Origin: an uncultured Prevotella sp.
GTDB taxonomy: Bacteria; Bacteroidota; Bacteroidia; Bacteroidales; Bacteroidaceae
Direction: 5' to 3'
DNA length: 38,740 bases
Assembly: GCA_946623195.1 (NCBI GenBank)
Contig: CAMOQW010000007.1
Location: 1 to 38,740 of the forward strand
Shown here: piece after piece, positions 17,901 through 24,779 of the stretch
Numbering within the stretch: position 1 is the stretch's first letter
How the letters are laid out: every line of letters starts with the position of its first letter
The notes under the pieces: model-generated
What the model was told of the DNA's origin: nothing
Databases searched by the model: none
What the model saw: the letters and a program-made list of their open reading frames with translations, nothing else
Position numbers and translations under genes: made by a program

Positions 17901-17986
17901 TCTACTACCTTTCCTGATACTGCGCGTTGCGCCGATGCTGCCGTCACGACAAACATTGCCAAGAGCACTAATAAGACTTTCTTCAT
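14972..17986 (-). CDS. Outer-membrane beta-barrel protein (CarboxypepD_reg-like, plug, barrel) with Gly/Arg-rich tail
   Basis: A 1004-residue protein with a signal peptide (MKKVLLVLLAMFVVTAASAQ). A carboxypeptidase-regulatory-like beta-sandwich follows at about 21-105 ('VSGKVVEKDSREAVIQATVS', 'NGSYTLRVTFVGFKTY'). Next comes a plug-like domain to about 225 ('PEGSVIEELVKKLPGAEV', 'KKVLIDGKEFMTGDTKTAI') and a long barrel rich in aromatic beta strands. This is the TonB-receptor-related 'outer membrane beta-barrel' family; there is no SusD partner, so it is probably not a standard glycan importer. Two features are odd. A glycine cluster lies at about 275-293, and an RGG-type tail of about 45 residues (from about 960: GGRGGRGGRGGRGGGFGGGF) sits after the last strand, ending in Phe. 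An ECF-like promoter lies just upstream. The ligand is unknown. Confidence 0.88.
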   Translation of the reverse strand: MKKVLLVLLAMFVVTAASAQRAVSGKVVEKDSREAVIQATVSLLDSGEKLVANGVTNANGGFSVKAPKNGSYTLRVTFVGFKTYTKKVTVSDDKDVAIGTVSITPDAIMLEGTTVTKNVAKVTTSADTVIYNATAYRTPEGSVIEELVKKLPGAEVSDDGTVTINGKQVKKVLIDGKEFMTGDTKTAIKNLPTSIVERIKTYDEKSDLSRVTGIDDGEDQTVLDFGLKRGMNRGIFANVDGGIGTKNRYSGRMMGAAMQDDIRLMGFGSMNNVNDMGFFGGGGGGRFGGGGRNGLQSSKMGALNFNYEKKDRLKLNGSLRWNHSDGDAWSRRASENFVSTIGSFSNSINQNYSRSNSWNAQMRIEWTPDTLWNINFRPSWSYSSSDGTSGSASATFSEDPFDHGMTSSNSIEEMVDHLLGLDSTFVINKRSNAGLSYSDSKRFGGTLQVNRKLGGGGRNITLRLSANYSDGDSRSMSDNLVNLYHSLVKVGGDSVANYTTSRYNMTPQKSYDYSARITYSEPIARAVFLQFSYNFQYRYTKSTRSTYDYSKPPYAQNAFNFDGLSFNYRGWDPYLERLTAYQPLDDYYDQSLSKFSQYKNYIHTGEIMFRVVRKAYNFNIGVQVVPQTSEFSYRYLTTDTVAKRSVVNWSPTANFRWKISNRGQMRFEYRGTTSQPSMSDLLPISDNTDPLNISVGNSNLKPSFTQRFMWRYNNYFERHQRFINANFNFSTTSNAVTTTVRYIPETGGRISTKENINGNWNIGGNFVMNTALDTLGRFNFNTATDLNYANSVGFLDVNRDGNLSKSNTHQTTIGQRLGASYRNDWFEFEINGRVQYNYVTNKLQPQSNLSTWAFNYGFNTTAQTDWGMQVTTSMNMSSRRGYSDAAANTNELIWNAQIAQSFLPGRPLSLRVEFYDILHQQSNLSRSISAFSRTDNEYNAINSYVMFRLSYRLNIFGGMSNMRGPRGEGGPEGGRGGRGGRGGRGGGFGGGFGGGFGGGRPGRF

Positions 17987-18015
17987 CGATACGTTTAATG
18001 TTAATGATGGTTTTT

Positions 18016-18043
18016 GGACGTGCCAAACGGGAAAAAGTTTAAC
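18016..18043 (-). promoter_or_regulatory. ECF-sigma-like promoter of the barrel protein gene
   Basis: On the minus strand GTTAAAC (18043-18037), a 16-bp spacer and CGTCC (18020-18016) form a -35/-10 pair of the kind used by ECF sigma factors. The expected start near 18008 is about 20 nt before the ATG at 17986. No TAnnTTTG box was found for this gene. Confidence 0.55.
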
Positions 18044-18093
18044 GGACGGCTCACTTTTTTACTCATTTATTTTTCTATTCTTTGATTTTTGTT

Positions 18094-18101
18094 TATCTTT
18101 G
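18094..18101 (+). promoter_or_regulatory. aroB promoter -7 box
   Basis: TATCTTTG followed by CAGCCGC lies 25 bp before the aroB ATG. The -33 region is T-rich without a clear TTTG at the right spacing. The box overlaps the longer upstream reading frame, which supports the start at 18127. Confidence 0.75.
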
Positions 18102-18126
18102 CAGCCGCTTAGCAAAAACGAAACAG

Positions 18127-19173
18127 ATGGAGCCACAGAAGGTCATCATATCGGGAAACCTCGAATCAACGCTTACGGCAGCAATCACTGAATGCCCGCA
18201 CGACAAACTGTTTGTGCTGGTCGACGAGACGACAGAGAAGCTCTGTCTGCCCATAGTAAGCAACTTCCCCTGCTTGCAGCAAGCCCGGCACATCGTCGTC
18301 GGAGCTACAGACAGCCATAAGACGCTGGAGACACTGAGCTATGTATGGTCAGAGCTGCAACGACTGGGAGCCACACGCCACTCACTGATGGTGAATCTGG
18401 GCGGGGGCATGGTGACTGACTTGGGAGGCTTTGCTGCCTCGACGTTCAAGCGGGGGCTGGCCTACATCAATATTCCCACCACGCTGCTCTCCATGGTGGA
18501 TGCCTCCGTGGGCGGCAAGACGGGCATTAACTTCGGTGGGCTGAAAAACGAGATTGGTGTCTTCAACAATGCACGCGTGGTAATTCTAGACACCATCTTC
18601 CTGCGCACCATGGACCACGAGAACATCCTGTCGGGCTATGCGGAAATGCTGAAGCACGGACTCATCGCCGACGAGAAGACGTGGGCAGAACTAATTGGCC
18701 AAGATCTCCTCGTGAAGAGCAAAGGCTTCCCTGCAGCTCTTGAAAAAAGCATAGCCGTGAAACAGCGCATCGTGACAGAAGACCCGACGGAGAAAGGACT
18801 GCGCAAGGCTCTGAACCTCGGACATACGGCAGGCCACGCCTTTGAGTCGCTGGCCTTGGAGCGTAAGCCCATCTTGCATGGCTATGCCGTTGCCTACGGG
18901 CTGGTGGTAGAACTGTACCTGTCGTGCATAAAAACCGGATTTCCTATGGACAAGATGCGACAGACCGTCCAATTCATCAAAGAACACTACGGCCGCATGA
19001 CCGTCACCTGTGACGACTATCCGCGACTGCTGGAACTGATGCACCACGACAAGAAGAATCAAGGCTGCGACATCAACTTCACCCTGCTGAGTGACATTGG
19101 GGACATCCGCATCGACCAGACCGCCTCGGAAGAGGAAATCAAAGAGGCACTGGACTTCTATCGGGAATTTTAG
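18127..19173 (+). CDS. aroB: 3-dehydroquinate synthase
   Basis: A 348-residue enzyme of the shikimate pathway that converts DAHP to 3-dehydroquinate using NAD and a divalent metal. Clear marks are the nucleotide-binding 'NLGGGMVTDLGGFAASTFKRG' from about residue 89, 'NIPTTLLSMVDASVGGKTGIN' shortly after, and the metal-ligand regions 'GYAEMLKHGLIAD' and 'LNLGHTAGHAFE' with 'LHGYAVAYG'. I start at ATG 18127 (MEPQKVIISGN) because the promoter box at 18094-18101 precedes it. Upstream codons in the same frame would lie within or before the promoter. It is a single-gene unit closed by a terminator at 19233. Confidence 0.96.
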   Translation: MEPQKVIISGNLESTLTAAITECPHDKLFVLVDETTEKLCLPIVSNFPCLQQARHIVVGATDSHKTLETLSYVWSELQRLGATRHSLMVNLGGGMVTDLGGFAASTFKRGLAYINIPTTLLSMVDASVGGKTGINFGGLKNEIGVFNNARVVILDTIFLRTMDHENILSGYAEMLKHGLIADEKTWAELIGQDLLVKSKGFPAALEKSIAVKQRIVTEDPTEKGLRKALNLGHTAGHAFESLALERKPILHGYAVAYGLVVELYLSCIKTGFPMDKMRQTVQFIKEHYGRMTVTCDDYPRLLELMHHDKKNQGCDINFTLLSDIGDIRIDQTASEEEIKEALDFYREF

Positions 19174-19232
19174 AGAAAAGCAGAGAAAAAGAATGACTAC
19201 ACTACTACCTATTTAAATAACTAATAACCAGG

Positions 19233-19270
19233 GCGGGTCTCATTCGTGATGGACGAGGCCCGCTGTTTTA
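19233..19270 (+). terminator. Rho-independent terminator after aroB
   Basis: A 9-bp stem GCGGGTCTC (19233-19241) / GAGGCCCGC (19255-19263) with one G-U pair, a 13-nt loop and a TGTTTTA tail. It lies 19 bp before the next gene, so it may also modulate read-through into it; no separate promoter was recognised for that gene. Confidence 0.8.
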
Positions 19271-19288
19271 CTAAGAAACAAGCTGATT

Positions 19289-21790
19289 ATGAAAAAGATA
19301 TTAAAGATTTACCTTACACTCATGACGAGCCTGCTGACGACGACCACACAGGCTCAGGAGAAACGCATCTTCATCTATTCGCCTGACGAAAAGGCGGGGT
19401 TGCATATCGCCAACTATGACGAAGGGAGATGGAGCGATCTGGGACAGCTCTGCGCCTCCGACTATGGAACATGGGGTGCCGAGAAGCGCATGTACCATCC
19501 TTCGGTAGCCCGCGCCAAGGACGGCACCTGGCGACTGGTGTTCCAAGTAAATGACAAGTCGCCGTTACTGGCCGCTGCCTACAGCCGCGACCTCATCACC
19601 TGGCGACCGCAGGACTATCCCATCATGACGACTCGGCAATGCCTGAAACCCGTCATATTTGCCAACGACAACGGTACTTTCGACATTTACTATCAGACCA
19701 GTGGCGGCGACAGGCGGTGGGTGTCGGCATCGGCAGATTTCCGTCACTTCAGCAAGGACGTGAAGAGCCAGATTGATCTGGCAGCATGGACACGCGACAC
19801 AGCAACGGTGGAAGGTACATTGCGAGAAGGCTGCGAATTCAGCCTGACCAGCCAGGAGCTGGAGGCCATACGCCGGCATTTTGCACAGCAGGCAAACGAC
19901 GCCCGGCTGAGCAGTGAGCGCATGCACGACGATGCCACCAACCTGAAAGGACTGCAGCCACAGACGGCCACGCTGACTATTACCTCAGAGGAGAAAGCCA
20001 TCAGCGACCAGTTGATTGGCATCTTCTTCGAAGACATCAGCTATGCAGCCGATGGTGGTCTATATGCCGAAATGGTGCAGAACCGTGATTTTGAGTACAC
20101 ATCTCGTGACCATAAGGACTGGAAGGCGACGACAGCATGGCATTCACAGCACCCCATCAACGTGGTAGCAGTTGACCCGCTGAGCAGCCAGAATCCGCAT
20201 TACGCCGTACTGAGCGCTGACACTATCCGCAATGAAGGATGGGATGGCATGGTGGTCAAACAAGGCAAGAAATACGATTTCTCCATGTTCGTGCGCTGCC
20301 TGGACAAGAAGAAAGATTTTCTCATAAGACTGGTTGGCGAGGACGGCAGCATCCTGGCAGAAGGAAAGGTGAAAGCCAAAGGCTGCGACTGGCAGCAATA
20401 CGCCACTGTGCTTACTGCCAAGGGCAGCGACAACAAGGCACAGTTGGAACTGATAGCCCTGAAGGACAAGAAAGCCGCCATCGACATGGTAAGCCTCTTT
20501 CCTCAGGAAACCTTCAAGAACCGCAAGAACGGACTGCGCAAAGACCTCGCCGAGACCATAGCCGCCCTGAAGCCCAAGTTTGTGCGCTTTCCGGGTGGTT
20601 GCATGAGTCACGGACAGGGGCTGGACAACATCTATCACTGGCAGCATACCATAGGACCGCTGTGGGAACGCACGCCCGACATGAACATCTGGCACTATCA
20701 CCAGACACGCGGACTGGGATTCTATGAATATTTCCAGTTCTGCGAGGACATCGGTGCCGAGCCACTGCCCGTTCTGGCTGCCGGAGTGCCCTGTCAGAAC
20801 TCTGCCAACAACCGCCATGGCATAGGCGGTCAGCAGGGGGGCATCCCGATGGAACAGATGTCGGCATACGTCCAAGAACTGCTGGACCTCATAGAATGGG
20901 CCAATGGCGACCCTGCCGCATCGAAGTGGGCCAAGATGCGTGCAGATGCCGGACATCCGGCACCCTTCAACTTGAAATACATCGGCATTGGCAACGAGGA
21001 CATCATCTCGACGGTGTTTGAAGAGCGCTATGAAATGATTTGCAAGGCTATACGGGCAAAATACCCCGACATCAGGATTTGCGGTACAGTAGGTCCCTTC
21101 CACGCCCCATCAGCCGACTACATAGAAGGATGGGACTTTACCAAGAAGCATCCTGACTTGCAGTATATGACGGACGAGCACTACTACGAGTCTACGGGAT
21201 GGTTCCTGCATCATCAGGACTATTACGACCACTACGACCGGAAGATGCCCAAGGTGTACTTAGGAGAGTGGGCAGCATCGACCAAGGCCCGCAGGCCCAA
21301 TGTAGAAACGGCACTGGCAGAGGCCATCTACCTGTGTAATGTGGAGCGCAATGGCGACATCGTGGAGATAACGAGCTATGCGCCCATGCTATGCAAAGAC
21401 GGCCACTCCAACTGGACGCCGGACATGATATATTTCTCAAATACAGAGGTGCGCCCTACCCCTGCCTACGACGTACAGCGGCTGTTTAGCGTGAACAGCG
21501 GCGACCGCTACATCACGACCCGGCTTACGGGTGTAAAGCCAGAGGTAAGCCATCGCGTGATTGCCAGTATGGTGCGCGACACGAAGAGCGGGAAACGATA
21601 CTTGAAACTGGTGAATGCGCTGCCCGTAGCGCTGACCTTGAACCTACAGGGGCTGGCCATTCCCGAGGGAGCCAAGACCGAAGGTTTCAGCGGACAGCCC
21701 GAGGAGCAGCAACTGCGACTACAGACGGGAACTGCAAGCGGCAGTCAAATAGTACTGCCTGCCTATTCGTTCCGTGTGATAGCACTCTGA
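19289..21790 (+). CDS. Secreted GH51 alpha-L-arabinofuranosidase with N-terminal GH43-like module
   Basis: An 833-residue secreted enzyme likely to release arabinose from arabinan or arabinoxylan. The signal peptide ends near residue 22 (TTTQAQ). Residues about 25-170 resemble part of a GH43-type beta-propeller ('MYHPSVARAKDGTWRLVF', 'AYSRDLITWRPQDYP') but are too short for a whole one. A helical linker follows. From about 225 the GH51 part begins ('LIGIFFEDISYAADGGLYAEM'), with a carbohydrate-binding-like beta sandwich to about 395 and then the TIM barrel ('FVRFPGGCMSHG'). The acid/base is Glu570 in 'YIGIGNED' and the nucleophile Glu660 in 'VYLGEWAAS'. A beta-rich C-terminal domain ends the protein. 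Its last 28 bp overlap the convergent menE gene. The N-terminal module may bind substrate rather than cut it. Confidence 0.88.
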   Translation: MKKILKIYLTLMTSLLTTTTQAQEKRIFIYSPDEKAGLHIANYDEGRWSDLGQLCASDYGTWGAEKRMYHPSVARAKDGTWRLVFQVNDKSPLLAAAYSRDLITWRPQDYPIMTTRQCLKPVIFANDNGTFDIYYQTSGGDRRWVSASADFRHFSKDVKSQIDLAAWTRDTATVEGTLREGCEFSLTSQELEAIRRHFAQQANDARLSSERMHDDATNLKGLQPQTATLTITSEEKAISDQLIGIFFEDISYAADGGLYAEMVQNRDFEYTSRDHKDWKATTAWHSQHPINVVAVDPLSSQNPHYAVLSADTIRNEGWDGMVVKQGKKYDFSMFVRCLDKKKDFLIRLVGEDGSILAEGKVKAKGCDWQQYATVLTAKGSDNKAQLELIALKDKKAAIDMVSLFPQETFKNRKNGLRKDLAETIAALKPKFVRFPGGCMSHGQGLDNIYHWQHTIGPLWERTPDMNIWHYHQTRGLGFYEYFQFCEDIGAEPLPVLAAGVPCQNSANNRHGIGGQQGGIPMEQMSAYVQELLDLIEWANGDPAASKWAKMRADAGHPAPFNLKYIGIGNEDIISTVFEERYEMICKAIRAKYPDIRICGTVGPFHAPSADYIEGWDFTKKHPDLQYMTDEHYYESTGWFLHHQDYYDHYDRKMPKVYLGEWAASTKARRPNVETALAEAIYLCNVERNGDIVEITSYAPMLCKDGHSNWTPDMIYFSNTEVRPTPAYDVQRLFSVNSGDRYITTRLTGVKPEVSHRVIASMVRDTKSGKRYLKLVNALPVALTLNLQGLAIPEGAKTEGFSGQPEEQQLRLQTGTASGSQIVLPAYSFRVIAL

Positions 21791-22737
21791 GCCAATCGTT
21801 CTGCTTCTTTACGGGCCGGTTTGCCAGTAGCTGTCAGCGGCAGTTGCCCGACGGTGATGTAACGGCGGGGTTGCCAGTATTTAGGCAACTGTTGACGGCA
21901 GACCGCCTGTAAGGCTGCGATATCATGGGATTCGGTGAGCAATATCATTTGCTCGCCGAATTTCGTGTCAGGCACCTTGGTGACCATGAAAGGCTGCGGA
22001 AGATAGGGCCGCAGCAGCCGTTCTACCTCCTCGATTTGTATCTTGATACCGCCAGAGCAAATGACATTATCCTTACGACCCAGAATACGGAAGCGCCGAC
22101 CATCCAGCAAGGCTATATCGTTGGTTTGCAAGAGGCCGTCATGGACGGCGGGTGCATTGATGACAAGACATCCATCATTATTAACTGCAATGGTAACGCC
22201 CTCGAAGGGTGTGTACCAATCGCTGCGCTCCGGACCATTCAGCCGTCGAAGGGCTATGTGGGAAAGGGTCTCCGTCATACCATAGGTGCTCCACACATGG
22301 TTGGGGAAGTCGCACAACAATGCCGACAAAGACTCATCGATGGCTCCGCCACCGATAATGAGATGATCTATCTCGCGCAACCGCCGGCTGCCCTGCTCAT
22401 CATGCAGCAGGTTCCAAACCTGCAGGGGCACCATTGCGGCAAAACGCACCGGGCCATCCCACAGAGGCAGTCCCGAGGGAGGGATGCTCATCAGTTGCAG
22501 TCCACAGGTCAGGGCCCGCACCACCATCATCTTACCCGCAATAAAGTCGAGCGACATGCACAGCAGGGCAGTGTCACCCTCGTGCAGCCCCAAGAAGTCA
22601 CAGGTAATGCGCGCCGATGCCTCCATACGTCTTTTTTCTACATACATCGGCTTGGGTTTGCCCGTAGAGCCGCTGGTATGTACCAGCAACGTAGGGCTTT
22701 CATTGTGCCACTCGGCTAAAAAGGCTTCGAGATCCAT
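21763..22737 (-). CDS. menE: o-Succinylbenzoate-CoA ligase
   Basis: A 324-residue adenylate-forming enzyme that activates o-succinylbenzoate with CoA in menaquinone synthesis. The AMP-binding P-loop 'VHTSGSTGKPKPM' is at about residues 19-31, followed by 'STYGMTETLSHIAL' (A5 motif) and 'ILGRKDNVICSGGIKI' (A8 hinge), and it ends with the A10 lysine in 'LTATGKPARKE'. It is shorter than E. coli MenE (about 450 residues) and lacks much of the N-terminal part, as is common for the Bacteroidetes form. It is the last gene of menB-menC-menE, overlapping menC by 22 bp. The 3' end overlaps the GH51 gene tail-to-tail by 28 bp. Confidence 0.92.
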   Translation of the reverse strand: MDLEAFLAEWHNESPTLLVHTSGSTGKPKPMYVEKRRMEASARITCDFLGLHEGDTALLCMSLDFIAGKMMVVRALTCGLQLMSIPPSGLPLWDGPVRFAAMVPLQVWNLLHDEQGSRRLREIDHLIIGGGAIDESLSALLCDFPNHVWSTYGMTETLSHIALRRLNGPERSDWYTPFEGVTIAVNNDGCLVINAPAVHDGLLQTNDIALLDGRRFRILGRKDNVICSGGIKIQIEEVERLLRPYLPQPFMVTKVPDTKFGEQMILLTESHDIAALQAVCRQQLPKYWQPRRYITVGQLPLTATGKPARKEAERLAQSAITRNE

Positions 22738-23768
22738 AGTCGTTCACCGCGTATTTCCAGCGGCATATCGATATTGTCAGTAAACAACCGGCCAGTGCCT
22801 AAGCCTTGGGGCATGGTGATGACATTGCCATATACCGAGCTGCAGAACTGGGCGATGGCATTCAGTCCAATGTTGCTTTCCAGTGCAGACGTAATCCAGG
22901 TGCGGATACCCATGTCTCGGGCAATGGCTATCCACTCGCGACACCCCATCATGCCACCATGTAGCGAAGGTTTGAGCACCAGATAACGCGGGCGAATGAT
23001 GTTGAGCATCTGGCGCTTCTGGCCAGGATCGTTGATGCCTATCAACTCCTCATCGAGGGCGACGGGCAACGGTGATTCGCGGCAGAGCTCGGCCATATAG
23101 CTCCACTGACCGGCAGGAATTGGCTGTTCGATGCTATGTAGGGCATATTGCGACAGCAGTTCCAGTTTATAGAGGGCATCCTCCTCAAAGCGGAAGGCGC
23201 CATTGGCATCTACGCGCAGTTCCACTTCCCGATGGCCAAAGCGACAGCGCAACTGTCTCAGCAGTTCCATCTCAGCATCAAAGTCGATGGCACCAATCTT
23301 GAGTTTGATGCAATGAAAACCCTGAGCGAGTTTCTGTTCCATACGCTGCTGCATCTCGTCGAAAGTGCCCATCCATACCAGTCCATTGATGGGGATGCCC
23401 GTCTCGCCACGACTGAAGGGAGTGTCAAACAGGCATTCGCCATTCCGCAGGTTCAGCAAGGCTGTCTCCATGCCAAAAAGCATTGAGGGATAGTCGCGCA
23501 TCGTCTCAAAGAAAGTCTCTACGGCAGCAGCGCCTTGGTTGACGGCAGCAGCGAATTCCTCACACTTCGCCACCAGCTTTTCACGATAGTCGGGGATGTC
23601 GTCGCAACTCAGTTTCGGAAGCGGTGCACACTCGCCAAGCCCCGCTGAAATGCCATCCGTCAACCGTATCAACCATATCTTTCGAGTAGTGTAGACACCA
23701 CGGCTGGTGCCTGCAGGCTGCTTGAAGTGCAGCGTGCGTTCTGACACATTTACTTTGATAGACATCAT
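22716..23768 (-). CDS. menC: o-Succinylbenzoate synthase (enolase superfamily)
   Basis: A 350-residue enzyme that dehydrates SHCHC to o-succinylbenzoate. The enolase-superfamily residues appear in order: the acid-base Lys pair in 'CIKLKIGA', metal ligands in 'LRVDANGAF', 'SIEQPIPAG' and 'VALDEELIG', and the second catalytic Lys in 'YLVLKPSLHGG'. I start at the tandem ATGs at 23768/23765 (MMSIKVNVSERTL). The open frame continues upstream but lies inside the menB coding end and does not look like protein. It follows menB by 28 bp and overlaps menE by 22 bp. Confidence 0.93.
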   Translation of the reverse strand: MMSIKVNVSERTLHFKQPAGTSRGVYTTRKIWLIRLTDGISAGLGECAPLPKLSCDDIPDYREKLVAKCEEFAAAVNQGAAAVETFFETMRDYPSMLFGMETALLNLRNGECLFDTPFSRGETGIPINGLVWMGTFDEMQQRMEQKLAQGFHCIKLKIGAIDFDAEMELLRQLRCRFGHREVELRVDANGAFRFEEDALYKLELLSQYALHSIEQPIPAGQWSYMAELCRESPLPVALDEELIGINDPGQKRQMLNIIRPRYLVLKPSLHGGMMGCREWIAIARDMGIRTWITSALESNIGLNAIAQFCSSVYGNVITMPQGLGTGRLFTDNIDMPLEIRGERLWISKPF

Positions 23769-23796
23769 AGCTCGAAGATTATTGGGAATATATTCT

Positions 23797-24657
23797 TTAG
23801 GGTATCTTGGGATACTTGTCGAAATCGGGCTTACGCTTTTCCAGAAAGGCCTTACCACCCTCTTGTGCCTCATCCAGAAAGTAATAGAGCATAGTGGCAT
23901 CGCCCGCCAGCTGCTGGATGCCAGCCTGACCATCGAGTTCGGCATTAAGACCAGCCTTTATCATACGGAGTGCCAAGGGTGACCGTTCCATCATCTCCTC
24001 AGCCCAGCGCACACACTCGTCTTCCAAGTCAGACAGGGGCACCACCTTGTTCACCAGCCCCATCTGCTCGGCCTCACGAGCGGTGTACTGCCGACAGAGG
24101 AACCATATCTCGCGTGCCTTCTTCTGGCCCACGATGCGAGCCAGATAGCTGGAGCCAAAGCCAGCATCGAAAGAGCCCACCTTGGGACCGGTCTGACCGA
24201 AGATGGCATTCTCGGAAGCAATGGTCAGGTCGCAAACCAGATGCAACACATGACCACCTCCGATGGCATAGCCGTTGACCATGGCAATAACGGGTATGGG
24301 TAGCCGACGTATCTGCATCTGCACATCGAGCACCGACAAACGGGGCACACCCTCGTCGTCTATATAGCCACCGCGACCCTTCACATGCATGTCGCCTCCG
24401 GAGCAGAAGGCATGCTTCACATCCTCCAGACGCTGGCCCTCAGCCACTTCAGACATGGCACCCGTCAGGAGCACCACACGGATGCGCTGCATCTCACGCA
24501 CCTGGGCAAAAGCCTGACTCAGTTCCAGCGTAGTCCTAGGGGTGAAGGCATTGCGATATCGCGGGCGATTAATTGTGATTTTGGCGATACCATGATACTC
24601 TTCGAAGCGTATTTCTTCGAACTTTCTAATTTCTTTCCATTCTCTTTGTGTCATCAT
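23797..24657 (-). CDS. menB: 1,4-Dihydroxy-2-naphthoyl-CoA synthase
   Basis: A 286-residue crotonase-fold enzyme that closes the naphthoquinone ring from o-succinylbenzoyl-CoA. Diagnostic segments are '[16 protein letters not shown]', the oxyanion-hole region '[18 protein letters not shown]', '[19 protein letters not shown]' and '[21 protein letters not shown]', which separate MenB from other enoyl-CoA hydratases. The tandem ATGs at 24657/24654 ([13 protein letters not shown]) fit the family start; an ATG further up at 24690 lies over the promoter box (24677-24684) and is rejected. It heads menB-menC-menE. No menF, menD, menH or menA is in this window, so those steps must be encoded elsewhere. 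Confidence 0.95.
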   Translation of the reverse strand: MMTQREWKEIRKFEEIRFEEYHGIAKITINRPRYRNAFTPRTTLELSQAFAQVREMQRIRVVLLTGAMSEVAEGQRLEDVKHAFCSGGDMHVKGRGGYIDDEGVPRLSVLDVQMQIRRLPIPVIAMVNGYAIGGGHVLHLVCDLTIASENAIFGQTGPKVGSFDAGFGSSYLARIVGQKKAREIWFLCRQYTAREAEQMGLVNKVVPLSDLEDECVRWAEEMMERSPLALRMIKAGLNAELDGQAGIQQLAGDATMLYYFLDEAQEGGKAFLEKRKPDFDKYPKIP

Positions 24658-24676
24658 CTTTTTAGAAGTTTTGTTG

Positions 24677-24684
24677 CAAAGGTA
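24677..24684 (-). promoter_or_regulatory. menB operon promoter -7 box
   Basis: On the minus strand this is TACCTTTG followed by CAAC, about 20 bp before the menB start. The -33 position falls at the base of the glnN terminator hairpin, and no TTTG is visible there. Confidence 0.68.
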
Positions 24685-24696
24685 CAACAATAATTT

Positions 24697-24732
24697 AAAA
24701 ACGCATACGGCATTTGATCCGTATGCGTTTTT
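24697..24732 (-). terminator. Strong terminator after glnN (symmetrical)
   Basis: There is a perfect 14-bp inverted repeat, AAAAACGCATACGG (24697-24710) with CCGTATGCGTTTTT (24719-24732), and an 8-nt loop. On the minus strand it ends with TTTTTAAATT and closes the gltB-to-glnN operon 47 bp after glnN. The menB promoter starts immediately beyond it. Confidence 0.88.
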
Positions 24733-24779
24733 TTAGAAAGTTTTAACCGTTGCCCAGAGGTATAAGCCCCGCAAGTGGA

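Noticed and set aside
20144..21103. 319-residue antisense frame inside the GH51 gene
   Set aside because: It lies wholly within a gene with complete motifs, shows no recognisable domain, and is a by-product of GC-rich codon use.
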